Part shown: one piece after another, positions 44,020 to 51,260 of the stretch
Layout: every line of letters begins with the position of its first letter
Position numbering within the stretch: the first letter of the stretch is position 1
Assembly (NCBI RefSeq): GCF_018918025.1
Contig: NZ_JAHLPT010000008.1
Coordinates: 1-64,000, forward strand
DNA length: 64,000 nucleotides
Direction of reading: 5' to 3'
DNA from: Oscillibacter sp. MSJ-31
Lineage (GTDB): Bacteria; Bacillota; Clostridia; Oscillospirales; Oscillospiraceae
Program-made: the position numbers and the translations under genes
The notes under the pieces: model-generated
The model's input: the letters and a program-made list of their open reading frames with translations, nothing else
Database searches by the model: none
What the model was told of the DNA's origin: nothing

Positions 44020-44634
44020 TCACACCTCCGATTTCACACATTCCGCATAGGTCAGCGGGAACGAGGCTTTCAGCACAGCGCTTTTCCGCACCGTCCAGCC
44101 GTTCTGCCGCAGGAAGCACAGGTATTCCTCGCTCGTCCACCTGCTGTGGAGGGAGAATCCCGCCAGCTTCATGAAAAATGCCTTGACCTTGCCGGAAAAC
44201 GAGTTCCCCGCGTGGGTGAAGGTCGGCGCAATCAACACGCCATCATCTTTCAGTACCCGTTTTATCTCTTGCAGGGCTTTCTCCGGCTGCGGCACGATGT
44301 GCAGTGCGTTGGATACGATCACCACATCGAAGGACTTGTCCGCATAGGGCAGGCGGAACATATCCTGCATGGAAAAGTGCAGCTTCGCCGAGCGGTTGTC
44401 CCGCTTGGCCTCTGCAATCATCTCCGCAGAGGCGTCCGTCGCCTCAATATGCGCCGCCGCATTCACGATTTGCTTTGCGATCAGCCCCGTGCCGGTTGCC
44501 AGCTCCAGCACCGTTTTGGCTTTCACCACCGGCCGGATCAGCTTATACATCTCTTCGTATGCCGCCCGATCCCTTCGCATAAAGCGGTCGTAACGACCGG
44601 CATTTTTGTCCCAGAAGGTCTTTCGTTCTTTCAT
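44020..44634 (-). CDS. Class I SAM-dependent methyltransferase
   Basis: A 204-residue methyltransferase_11-type protein: FWDKNAGRYDRFM near the start, SAM loop VLELATGTGLIAKQI, acidic ATDASAEMIAEAK, and SFDVVIVSNALHIVPQPEKA. The substrate is unknown; the family includes UbiE-like and small-molecule methyltransferases. The ribosome site is weak, so it may depend on coupling. It lies 57 bases after the YgbA-like gene and four bases before the fusion gene, in the operon under palindrome site C. Confidence 0.82.
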   Translation of the reverse strand: MKERKTFWDKNAGRYDRFMRRDRAAYEEMYKLIRPVVKAKTVLELATGTGLIAKQIVNAAAHIEATDASAEMIAEAKRDNRSAKLHFSMQDMFRLPYADKSFDVVIVSNALHIVPQPEKALQEIKRVLKDDGVLIAPTFTHAGNSFSGKVKAFFMKLAGFSLHSRWTSEEYLCFLRQNGWTVRKSAVLKASFPLTYAECVKSEV

Positions 44635-44691
44635 AGCCGTTGCCCTTATCTCTTCTTTATTTTTTGCCGCATTGTGCCTCTCGGAAAGGCT

Positions 44692-44862
44692 TCAAAGTGC
44701 CGCTAAAAATTTCCCGTGCAGGCATCTGTCCCGCCGCTCTCTGGCGTATTCCAGCAGTGCATTGCACGCCGGACAAAGCGCCTCGCCCCTTGTCCCATGC
44801 ACACCCCAACAATACCGGCGCACCATGAGGGTAACGGTTTCGATCTCCTTTTCCTTGTTCAA
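44692..44862 (-). CDS. YgbA-like (nitrous-oxide-stimulated promoter family) protein, shortened
   Basis: A 56-codon gene starting at TTG 44862 behind AAAGGA: NKEKEIETVTLMVRRYC, GTRGEALCPACNALLEYA, RERRDRC. This is the N-terminal half of the PF11756 YgbA family, small cysteine-rich proteins (about 100 residues) tied to nitrosative stress and recovery of iron-sulfur enzymes. The second cysteine cluster (usual pattern C-x2-C-x3-HCY) is missing, so the protein is truncated. The site C palindrome begins 30 bases upstream, and three methyltransferase genes follow. Confidence 0.6.
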   Translation of the reverse strand: MNKEKEIETVTLMVRRYCWGVHGTRGEALCPACNALLEYARERRDRCLHGKFLAAL

Positions 44863-44891
44863 GTTCTGAAGTCCTTTCTGTTTTATACGCA

Positions 44892-44907
44892 GTTAGTCCA
44901 CTCTAAC
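44892..44907. promoter_or_regulatory. GTTAG-N6-CTAAC palindrome, site C
   Basis: Perfect five-base arms six bases apart with GCA and CGT flanks, 30 bases ahead of the TTG start of the YgbA-like gene. Nearly identical to site B over 20 positions apart from the spacer. Confidence 0.65.
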
Positions 44908-44986
44908 CGTCTGACGGAAGAAAAGGCAGGCCACCTGTATGCAGTCCGCCTTTTGCCTGATGCGAAAGCCCGCAGCCGCGCAGGGC

Positions 44987-45496
44987 TTACAACACCAGTG
45001 AGGGCGCGGTGTAGACCCGTGCCTTCAGCTCGCTGTTGAGCATATACAGCCCCTTGCTGTCACCGCCGAACAGCTCCATCTTGGTGATAAGATCGGCGGC
45101 GTTCTTCTCCTCCTCACCCTGCTCCTTGATGAACCAGTCCAGCATCTGCATGGCACGGAAGTCCCTGGCCTCGTATGCGGCGGCGTAGATGGCGTCGATG
45201 CTGGCGGTAACGAGTTTCTCATGCTCCAGCGCCTTTTTCAGCGGGGTCATGTGGTCGCCTCGTTCCCACTCCGGCTTTGCGATAGCCTCAAAGGTGACAC
45301 CCTCGCCATTGTTCTGCAAATACTGATAAAACAGCATGGCGTGATCCCTCTCCTCCTGCGCCTGTACCCGGTACCAGTTCTCAAAGCCGTCCAGCCCGAC
45401 GGCGGCGTAGTAGTTGGCAAAATCCAGATACAGATAGGCGGAGTAGAACTCCTTGTTGATCTGCTCGTTGAGCAGCTTCGATACGTTAGCGTTCAT
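44987..45496 (-). CDS. ftnA: Ferritin (non-haem)
   Basis: The 169-residue protein is a standard bacterial ferritin: NEQINKEFYSAYLYLDFANY, YRVQAQEERDHAMLFYQYL, and the last ferroxidase helix WFIKEQGEEEKNA, with conserved Glu, His and Gln ligands in place. It oxidises Fe(II) and stores iron in the cytoplasm. ATG 45496 follows TGGAGGAG, and the start overlaps the end of the PerR/Fur gene, so both are made from one mRNA under the PerR-type box. Confidence 0.93.
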   Translation of the reverse strand: MNANVSKLLNEQINKEFYSAYLYLDFANYYAAVGLDGFENWYRVQAQEERDHAMLFYQYLQNNGEGVTFEAIAKPEWERGDHMTPLKKALEHEKLVTASIDAIYAAAYEARDFRAMQMLDWFIKEQGEEEKNAADLITKMELFGGDSKGLYMLNSELKARVYTAPSLVL

Positions 45497-45884
45497 GATA
45501 TTTCTCCTCCATAAGATTGTCTTTTTCCTGCTCCCGGCAAGCGGGGCAGATATACCGGATCTTAAGGTCATACGAGAGGATCTCCCGTCCCAGCGCCCGT
45601 TCGATCCGGCTCTGCATATCCGGCAGGCGGATATCCTCGATTTTCCCGCACCGGCTGCAAATCAAGTGATCGTGCCGCTCCGTTCGGTCGTACCGGTCCG
45701 GCGAACCCGACTCCGTGATGCGGTGCAGCAGACCCTCCTCCGCCAAGGCGTTCAGATGCTTATACACAGTGCCAATGGCGATACTGGGATGCTCCTTTTT
45801 CATCTCCATGAACACCTGCTCCGCCGTGGGGTGCCGCTGAAGCTCCGTGACGGCGGCCAATATCTCCTCCGCGTATTTCGGCAT
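45486..45884 (-). CDS. Fur-family repressor, PerR-like
   Basis: A 132-residue regulator with a winged-helix domain (HPTAEQVFMEMKKEHPSIAI, GTVYKHLNALAEEGLL), the regulatory metal region RTERHDHLICSRCGKIEDI and a second CxxC (YICPACRE) completing the structural zinc site. Spacing fits PerR/Fur. Its gene overlaps ferritin, which is a typical PerR or Fur target, and a 17-bp symmetrical box lies at its promoter. Whether it senses peroxide or iron cannot be told without checking the metal-site Asp/Glu position. Confidence 0.88.
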   Translation of the reverse strand: MPKYAEEILAAVTELQRHPTAEQVFMEMKKEHPSIAIGTVYKHLNALAEEGLLHRITESGSPDRYDRTERHDHLICSRCGKIEDIRLPDMQSRIERALGREILSYDLKIRYICPACREQEKDNLMEEKYHER

Positions 45885-45905
45885 ACTGCCAACCTCCTAA
45901 ATACA

Positions 45906-45959
45906 AGAATAAGTCTTATTCTTTCGTCTTTATTATACCCATATTTCTCTCTTTGTCAA
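45906..45959 (-). promoter_or_regulatory. Promoter and PerR/Fur box of the perR-ferritin operon
   Basis: On the minus strand TTGACA (45959-45954) and TATAAT (45937-45932) are 16 bases apart. Just downstream, 45906-45922 is AGAATAAG-T-CTTATTCT, an exact 8-1-8 palindrome placed over the expected start site and 22 bases ahead of the gene. This is the geometry of an autoregulatory PerR/Fur box. Confidence 0.8.
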
Positions 45960-46001
45960 CAGCCACAAGGGTCTTACGCCCCCAAATTGCTCCAAAAAGC
46001 C

Positions 46002-46064
46002 TTGACAACCTCAACTGTATCTGTTATAATCACAGTATAAACTGTATCAGTAGCAAACACAGTT
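46002..46064 (+). promoter_or_regulatory. Perfect consensus promoter with Rrf2-type operator candidate
   Basis: TTGACA (46002-46007), 17 bases, TATAAT (46025-46030). Downstream, AACTGT (46040) and ACAGTT (46059-46064) are inverted repeats, and ACTGTATC occurs twice (46014 and 46041). The operon encodes an Rrf2 repressor as its second gene, which is the likely binder. Confidence 0.7.
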
Positions 46065-46080
46065 GCATTGGAGGTTAATT

Positions 46081-46503
46081 ATGCGTCAGATATTACTTTT
46101 TGCGGCACTTGCCGTCTCGCTTGCGCTGCTGAGCGGCTGCGCGCTGTCCAAGGCAAAAGAAGACAAGGCGGAGGACATGACAGGCAAGGCGACGTATCAG
46201 AAGATCAGCGCCGAGGAAGCCTATGAGATGATGGCCTCGCAGGAGGTCGTGGTGGTGGATGTCCGCACCCGGGAGGAGTACGATGGCGGGCATATTGAAA
46301 ACGCCGTCCTTGTGCCCAACGAGAGCATCGGGAGCGAAATGCCCGAGGCGCTGCCCGACAAGGAAGCCACGCTGCTGATCTATTGCCGCAGCGGCCGCCG
46401 CAGCAGGGATGCCGCCCAAAAGCTGCTGGCGCTTGGGTATCAGAGCGTCTACGACTTTGGCGGCGTCATCGACTGGCCCTACGAGCTTGTGAGGGAGGGA
46501 TAA
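46081..46503 (+). CDS. Rhodanese-domain lipoprotein
   Basis: A 140-residue protein with a lipobox (ALLSGC, Cys20) and one rhodanese domain containing VVVDVRTREEYDGGHIENAV and the active-site loop IYCRSGRRSRDAA. It should handle sulfane sulfur or protect thiols on the outer membrane face. ATG 46081 follows TGGAGG. It leads a four-gene operon with an Rrf2 regulator, thioredoxin and thioredoxin reductase, two bases ahead of the Rrf2 start. Confidence 0.88.
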   Translation: MRQILLFAALAVSLALLSGCALSKAKEDKAEDMTGKATYQKISAEEAYEMMASQEVVVVDVRTREEYDGGHIENAVLVPNESIGSEMPEALPDKEATLLIYCRSGRRSRDAAQKLLALGYQSVYDFGGVIDWPYELVREG

Positions 46504-46505
46504 TT

Positions 46506-46922
46506 GTGGACAGTTCTTTTAATTTGGCCATCCACGCGCTGGTCTGCCTGAGCCACAGCGGACGCTCCCTCAGCAGCGAGGCGCTGGCGGAGAACATCTG
46601 CACCAACCCCACCCGCGTCCGCCGGGTGCTGGCGGGGCTGAAAAAGGCATGCATGGTGGAGACCCGCGAGGGCTTGGATGGCGGCTACCGCCTGACGGCA
46701 GACCCGGCGAGCCTTTCTCTCCGGCAGGTGGCGGAGGCAGTGAATACCCGCTTTGTGGACTGCGTGTGGCACAGCGGGGACATCGACCGGGACTGCGCCA
46801 TCTGCTCCGGCATGGCGGGCGTGATGGACGCGCTTTACCGGCAGATGGACGAGCAGTGCGCCGCCTATCTGGAACAAATTACCATCACGGATATTGAAAC
46901 ACAACTTTTTACACAGGAATAG
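46506..46922 (+). CDS. Rrf2-family transcriptional regulator
   Basis: The 138-residue protein starts at GTG 46506 and has an Rrf2 winged helix (NLAIHALVCLSHSG, LAENICTNPTRVRRVLAGL, the wing EGLDGGYRLT). A cysteine pair near the middle (DRDCAICSGM, plus DCVWHSGD) could bind an iron-sulfur cluster or sense persulfide, as in IscR, NsrR or CymR-type members. Lying inside a rhodanese-thioredoxin operon behind a palindromic promoter, it is probably an autoregulator responding to sulfur or redox stress. Confidence 0.85.
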   Translation: MDSSFNLAIHALVCLSHSGRSLSSEALAENICTNPTRVRRVLAGLKKACMVETREGLDGGYRLTADPASLSLRQVAEAVNTRFVDCVWHSGDIDRDCAICSGMAGVMDALYRQMDEQCAAYLEQITITDIETQLFTQE

Positions 46923-46934
46923 GAGGATTTGATT

Positions 46935-47255
46935 ATGCTTACCATTACGACCAACAGCTTTGAAAACGATGTTCTCCGCGCGGACAAGCCCGTGCTGGTG
47001 GATTTCTGGGCGCAGTGGTGCCCCTACTGCCGCCGCATTGCCCCGGCCTTCGACAAGGTGGGCGAGCAGTACGCAGACACCCTCATCGCCGGCAAGATCA
47101 ACTACGACGAGGAACCGCAGCTCATCGAGCGCTTCGGCATCGACACCATCCCCACGCTGATGCTCTTTAAAAACGGCGAGGTGCTCGGCGCCGTTGTCGC
47201 GCCCGCCTCCAAGGCAGCCATTGAGACATTTATCCAGGAAACGCTGGCACAGTGA
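46935..47255 (+). CDS. trxA: Thioredoxin with WCPYC active site
   Basis: A 106-residue thioredoxin: VLVDFWAQWCPYCRRIAPAF and the cis-Pro loop IDTIPTLMLFKNGE. The dipeptide between the active cysteines is Pro-Tyr, not the canonical Gly-Pro; Pro-Tyr is typical of glutaredoxins and shifts the redox potential upwards. It is reduced by the thioredoxin reductase encoded ten bases downstream. ATG 46935 follows AGGAGG. Confidence 0.92.
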   Translation: MLTITTNSFENDVLRADKPVLVDFWAQWCPYCRRIAPAFDKVGEQYADTLIAGKINYDEEPQLIERFGIDTIPTLMLFKNGEVLGAVVAPASKAAIETFIQETLAQ

Positions 47256-47265
47256 AGACACGATT

Positions 47266-48189
47266 ATGGAGCAGATTTATGATATGATCGTCATCGGCGG
47301 CGGCCCCGCCGGATGCACCGCCGCCCTGTACGCCGCCAGAAGCGGGCTTTCTGTAGTGATACTGGAAAAGCTCTCCGCCGGCGGGCAGATGGCGCTGACA
47401 GAGCAGATCGACAACTATCCCGGCTTTGAGGACGGCATCGACGGCTTTACACTGGGCGAGAAAATGCAGCAGAGTGCCGAGCGCTTCGGCGCGGTGACGG
47501 AGCTGGCGGAGGTCTACAAGGTTAGCCTTTCCGGGAGGATCAAGACGCTGGACACCAGCGAGGGCGTCTTTCAGGGCCGCACGGTGGTCATCGCCACCGG
47601 CGCCTCGCCCCGCATCCTCGGCGTTCCCGATGAGGAGGCGCTGGCGGGCAAGGGTGTCCACTACTGTGCCGCCTGCGACGGCGCGCCCTATCGGGGCAAG
47701 ACCGTGGCGGTGGTGGGCGGCGGCAATTCCGCCGCGGCGGACGCCCTGACCCTGTCCCGTATTGCCCAAAAGGTCTACCTCATCCACCGCCGCGACAGCC
47801 TGCGGGCAACGAAGGTCTATCATGAGCCGCTGATGAACGCGCCCAATGTGGAATTCTGCTGGAACAGCACGGTCTCCGTGCTGCTGCACGACAACCGCCT
47901 GACGGGGCTTCGGTTAAAAGACGTCAACACCAGCGCAGAGCGTGATCTTGCCTGCGACGGCGTGTTCATCAGCGTGGGACGTGCCCCGGCGACGGAGCTG
48001 TTCCGAAATGAGCTGGCACTGGACAAATCCGGCTACATTATGGCGGACGAATCCACCCGCACGAATCTTCCCGGCGTGTTCGCCGTGGGCGATGTGCGCA
48101 CCAAGGCGCTGCGGCAGGTGGTCACCGCCGTGTCGGACGGCGCGGTGGCCGTCCACTACGCGGAGGAATATCTGGCGGAGAACCGGTAA
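47266..48189 (+). CDS. trxB: Thioredoxin reductase
   Basis: A 307-residue flavoprotein with an FAD loop (IVIGGGPAGCTAALYAARS), the redox motif HYCAACDGAPY, an NAD(P)H loop (VAVVGGGNSAAADAL) and the C-terminal FAD contact FAVGDVRTKALRQ. It transfers electrons from NAD(P)H or a ferredoxin-type donor to the thioredoxin encoded just upstream. The nucleotide-binding HRR motif (IHRRDSLRA) suggests NADPH. Last gene of the Rrf2 operon. Confidence 0.93.
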   Translation: MEQIYDMIVIGGGPAGCTAALYAARSGLSVVILEKLSAGGQMALTEQIDNYPGFEDGIDGFTLGEKMQQSAERFGAVTELAEVYKVSLSGRIKTLDTSEGVFQGRTVVIATGASPRILGVPDEEALAGKGVHYCAACDGAPYRGKTVAVVGGGNSAAADALTLSRIAQKVYLIHRRDSLRATKVYHEPLMNAPNVEFCWNSTVSVLLHDNRLTGLRLKDVNTSAERDLACDGVFISVGRAPATELFRNELALDKSGYIMADESTRTNLPGVFAVGDVRTKALRQVVTAVSDGAVAVHYAEEYLAENR

Positions 48190-48295
48190 AGGAGCTGCGA
48201 ACGATCCTCTCATCGGCAGTTCCTGTCCGCAGGCAACACGATTGCGAACCATGCCTCATAGGAGTGCAGGGTAAGAGAATTTAAGGAGACAACAT

Positions 48296-48568
48296 ATGTG
48301 TCTGTTTTTAGGAATTTCTGCAATCATTTTTACAGGATCCAATTTGATTTACTCTTTTAAAAATAAGAATGAAAAGTGGTTTAGATTCGCAGCCTTATCT
48401 TTCACTGCATTGACCGTATGTTCGTTTTATTCAGACGGAGCGATGCGTGTGCTAAATGAAGATTGGGGAGGCTTGATGGATATCATGCCAACCATGAGCA
48501 AGGCTCTGTGGGTATGTGTAGGAATATCGATTTTATTAAACTCTGTTTCGCTCTTTAGAGAGAAATAA
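48296..48568 (+). CDS. Small membrane protein of unknown function
   Basis: A 90-residue protein with three hydrophobic segments (FLGISAIIFTGSNLIYSF, FAALSFTALTVCSFY, ALWVCVGISILLNSVSLF). It has a good AAGGAG site. Codon use and base composition are clearly AT-richer than the thioredoxin operon before it, which marks the left end of an acquired patch. I do not recognise the family. Confidence 0.6.
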   Translation: MCLFLGISAIIFTGSNLIYSFKNKNEKWFRFAALSFTALTVCSFYSDGAMRVLNEDWGGLMDIMPTMSKALWVCVGISILLNSVSLFREK

Positions 48569-48618
48569 CCCCATTCCAATCTGCGTATAGGCAGTGTACA
48601 AAAACAAAGAGGATGCAT

Positions 48619-48852
48619 ATGCTCGAACCCGGAATGAAAGTCCCTGACTTTACTTTACATGACGCGAACGGCAATGCCGTCAGTCTGCATGATCGCGCCA
48701 GCAAGACGGTCGTCTATCGTTCTATCCCAAGGGCAGTGTTCATGTACGATAGAGAAGCAACAACACAAAACAAGAACAGCGTACCCAACTATTCTATATC
48801 AAAGTGGAGCAGTAACACGAAAATGTTGCTGCTCCATTTTCATGCCCCTTAA
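48619..48852 (+). pseudogene. Truncated peroxiredoxin (Bcp-type) fragment
   Basis: The first 27 or so residues (LEPGMKVPDFTLHDANGN, VSLHDRASKTVVYR) match the N-terminus of AhpC/TSA peroxiredoxins of the Bcp class. The following FYPKDxTPGC segment with the peroxidatic cysteine is missing, and after about 48710 the frame runs into unrelated sequence ending in a terminator. It cannot be active. Confidence 0.65.
48805..48840 (+). terminator. Intrinsic terminator
   Basis: Arms 48805-48817 and 48824-48836 form a 13-bp stem with one G-T pair, followed by TTTT. It ends the transcript that includes the peroxiredoxin fragment. Confidence 0.65.
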
Positions 48853-48872
48853 AATAATTTCCTTGAATCTGC

Positions 48873-48920
48873 TTGACTTATATTACGGTTAGTGATATAT
48901 TTATTACAGTAACCGTAATA
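48873..48920 (+). promoter_or_regulatory. Promoter and PadR operator
   Basis: TTGACT (48873-48878) and TATATT (48896-48901) are 17 bases apart. TATTACGGTTA (48881-48891) and its exact reverse complement (48910-48920) are 11-base inverted repeats; one arm lies in the promoter spacer and the other past the -10 box. This fits autorepression by the PadR protein encoded 13 bases later. Confidence 0.75.
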
Positions 48921-48933
48921 AGGAGGAGGAACT

Positions 48934-49257
48934 ATGAGAGACAATGCAAAAGGTGGCGCGCTTACAGAAGTGACCTTTTATATTTTACTCTCTCTTTATG
49001 CACCAAAACACGGATACGCCGTTATGCAGTTTGTTGAAGAAAAAACGGGCGGGCGGCTTTCGTTAGGAGCAGGCACTTTATATGGAGCATTAAACTCTTT
49101 GCAGGACAAGAAGTGGATCGAGCCTTATGGAGATAGTGAGGGAAGAAAAAAAGAATACCACATTACAGCACAGGGAAAAAAAATTGCAGAAAAAGAGCTT
49201 GCAAGGCTAAATGAACTTGTAAGCGTTGCAAGTAAAATTGTTGGAGGTGCGATATGA
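48934..49257 (+). CDS. PadR-family transcriptional regulator
   Basis: A 107-residue PadR protein: TEVTFYILLSLYAPKHGYAV, LSLGAGTLYGALNSLQDKKW, then EGRKKEYHITAQGKK. These form the PadR winged helix with the short dimerisation helix of subfamily 2. The stop overlaps the start of the DUF2812 gene (ATGA). It probably represses its own operon from the long palindrome upstream, responding to a lipophilic compound or envelope stress. Confidence 0.88.
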   Translation: MRDNAKGGALTEVTFYILLSLYAPKHGYAVMQFVEEKTGGRLSLGAGTLYGALNSLQDKKWIEPYGDSEGRKKEYHITAQGKKIAEKELARLNELVSVASKIVGGAI

Positions 49258-49841
49258 GCAAAAAGTGTTATCGCTATTTTGGTGGGTTGCTGAATACGCA
49301 GGCAAAATGGCTAAACAAAATGGCTGAAAAGGGACATCGACTTGTTCGGACAGGAAAACTGCTATACGAATTTGAAAAATGCAAGCCTGATGAAGTAACC
49401 TATTGCGTAGAGTTTATCGGAGAAAAATCAAAAGAGAGTTCAATAGACTATGCTAACTTTTTGGAGGATATTGGATATAAGGTGTTTTTCAAAAATATCA
49501 ATCTAAACTATTCTGTTGGAAAGGCTCGTTGGCGTCCATGGGCAGAACGGGGCGGGCGTATTGCGACAAACGCAACAACCTTTAACCGAGAACTATTGAT
49601 TGTGGAAAAAGCAAATGATGGAAAGCCGTTTGAACTCCATACCTCTTATGACGATAAAGAAAAATATTATCGCAACTTACGCAATCCGTGGCTATTTCTA
49701 CTGCTCATGTTTGCACTATTCGCAGTTACAAAGCAATCTATAATCTTTGGCATCTTTGCGTTGGTTTCTATAATTCCTGGCAGTATATATCAAATACAGA
49801 TAATGAAAATCCGGAAGGAAGCCAAGACACAGGAATGGTGA
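49254..49841 (+). CDS. DUF2812 membrane protein
   Basis: The 195-residue product has a cytoplasmic domain with YRYFGGLLNTQAKWLNKMA, EKGHRLVRTGKLLYEFEKC and a later RWRPWAERGG, followed by two transmembrane segments (about 145-185: WLFLLLMFALFAV and IIFGIFALVSIIPG). This is DUF2812, which is almost always encoded behind a PadR gene, as here by a four-base overlap. The pair is thought to sense membrane or antimicrobial stress; no reaction is known. AT-rich like its neighbour. Confidence 0.85.
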   Translation: MSKKCYRYFGGLLNTQAKWLNKMAEKGHRLVRTGKLLYEFEKCKPDEVTYCVEFIGEKSKESSIDYANFLEDIGYKVFFKNINLNYSVGKARWRPWAERGGRIATNATTFNRELLIVEKANDGKPFELHTSYDDKEKYYRNLRNPWLFLLLMFALFAVTKQSIIFGIFALVSIIPGSIYQIQIMKIRKEAKTQEW

Positions 49842-49939
49842 GGAAATAAATAGCAAACCCAGCCAAGCCAGTCAACGGCAAGTGAATGGGCTGCGCCCAC
49901 CGTTGACAGCCCCGCCCGTCTTTGCTGTTCGGTAATCAA

Positions 49940-49970
49940 GAGGGCGACAGCACAAAATGCTGCCGCCCTC
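49940..49970. terminator. Hairpin between DUF2812 and the DUF4300 remnant
   Basis: Arms 49940-49952 and 49958-49970 form a 13-bp stem with one mismatch. The T tract is poor. It lies between convergent genes and may serve both. Confidence 0.45.
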
Positions 49971-49975
49971 TGCTA

Positions 49976-50545
49976 TTAATTAGAATGAGGGGACTTTGTG
50001 TCCATAAGCTTGTCGTTCTCCATGATAAAGGGGCTCGCCGTATCCTGTCCCCATGAGGTGTCATATTTCCCCATAAGGTAATCGCTCAGCGCCGTTCGGT
50101 CGGCAAAGCGCAGCATCCGGTACGGCTCCTGGAAGGCGACCTTTTCTACGAAATACAGCGTCCCGTCCTCCGCCGTCAAAAGTACGCCAACATGCCCGAC
50201 AAACAGCAGAGATTCCTCCTCGGTCGGCTTATCGTGGAAGAATACCGTGAGGAGGCGGATTCTTTCATTCTCCCGAAAGGTAATGCCGCGGGAAGCCCAT
50301 TCCTCTTGTACGGTTTGTACATGACGCTTGATCTCCGTGGTATCCTCCGCCTTCATGGAGGAATACAGTGCGCGGAAATCTGCAAGGCTGCTTCCGCCCA
50401 GCGCATCGGGATCTGTTTTCAGCGCTTCCTCGTCCACAAACAGCACATCTTCACCGGCATTGATTTGAGAGTCCGCGCTCACGGAGAGGAAGTCCCCAAA
50501 CAGGTTCATGGCGGTGATCCGGCAGTTATAGCCCGGAAACGTCCC
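49976..50545 (-). pseudogene. DUF4300 family protein, N-terminal half missing
   Basis: The minus-strand frame contains FPGYNCRITAMNLFGDFLS, VGHVGVLLTAEDGTLYFVEK and LSDYLMGKYDTSWGQDTA, the C-terminal two thirds of DUF4300 (family length about 290-320 with a lipoprotein signal). The first 100 or so residues are absent: upstream of about 50560 the sequence belongs to a different, AT-rich gene. An ATG at 50509 exists but has no ribosome site. I treat it as a relic created by recombination. Confidence 0.65.
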
Positions 50546-50997
50546 GTTTTTCGCCGTCCATCAACAATGTCAAAAGGAAAGTAAAAAAAGTCATTACTAT
50601 GAGCTAAGCCGAAAATAATTCGGTATTTACCGACAGATAGTTGGTCATAGTCTGTCAGAAAAAAATCTACATTCATTGTCTCTCCTGATGGGATGTAAAG
50701 AAGATTATCTGTATCTCTTATATGAGGGGATTTTTTTACAATAACCCATGTTTCATTAATATTTTGTTCGAGATATGGCAGATAGAGTTCCGGGCTATTA
50801 TCGCTATGATTTGTTATGCAAAGAGATATCTGCTTAGTATCAATAGTGTATTGTGCTTGCACAGCCTGAATAGAGAATCCGCTTACCGGGGTCAAATTTT
50901 GATAAGGGGATTTGGGGGATTGAGAGGTTTTAATTAAATAGAACAAAAGAATACACAAGATGACTGTTGGGACAATGGCAAAGACTCTTTTTTTCAT
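50506..50997 (-). CDS. Membrane-anchored Ig-like protein with a replaced C-terminus
   Basis: From ATG 50997 (AAGGAAGGAG site) the 163-residue product has a signal anchor (KKRVFAIVPTVILCILLFYL) and an extracytoplasmic Ig-like domain (NHSDNSPELYLPYLEQNI, YIPSGETMNVDFFLTDY, SVGKYRIIFGLAH). That pattern, ending in GKYRI, resembles bacterial Ig-like domains used in lipoproteins next to BlaR or penicillin-binding genes. The last 17 residues after PFDIVD are read from DUF4300 sequence in another frame, so the native tail is lost, though little of the domain is missing. AT-rich. Confidence 0.55.
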   Translation of the reverse strand: MKKRVFAIVPTVILCILLFYLIKTSQSPKSPYQNLTPVSGFSIQAVQAQYTIDTKQISLCITNHSDNSPELYLPYLEQNINETWVIVKKSPHIRDTDNLLYIPSGETMNVDFFLTDYDQLSVGKYRIIFGLAHSNDFFYFPFDIVDGRRKTGRFRAITAGSPP

Positions 50998-51146
50998 GGT
51001 ATACTCCTTCCTTTTCCTCTGTCCATCGCCGTTTACTTCTTCCCTTTTAGAATATTCCAAACTGTTGATATTGTTAGTTACATCTATATAGACGCTAAAT
51101 TTTTTAAAATGTTCCCATTTTTATCATCATAGTGTAAAATATAAAC

Positions 51147-51177
51147 AAAGGCAAGGACAAGAATTGTCCCTGCCTTT
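51147..51177 (-). terminator. Terminator downstream of tRNA-Pro
   Basis: Arms 51147-51160 and 51164-51177 form a 14-bp stem with one mismatch; on the minus strand a T-rich tail follows. It is about 84 bases past the 3' end of the tRNA. Confidence 0.55.
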
Positions 51178-51260
51178 GCTTACTATAGAACATTTTCAAT
51201 AGAAATGATAAATCCGAACACACTACCCACTTGGATAATGTAGTTCGGATTATCATTACT

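Noticed and set aside
48881-48920. Fourth copy of the GTTAG-N6-CTAAC box
   Set aside because: It contains GGTTAG, but the inverted partner is TAACC 18 bases away in an 11-base-arm palindrome; it fits a PadR operator instead.
49861-49975. Possible small RNA in the GC-rich gap after the DUF2812 gene
   Set aside because: Only a weak hairpin is visible and no promoter could be placed, so there is no positive support.
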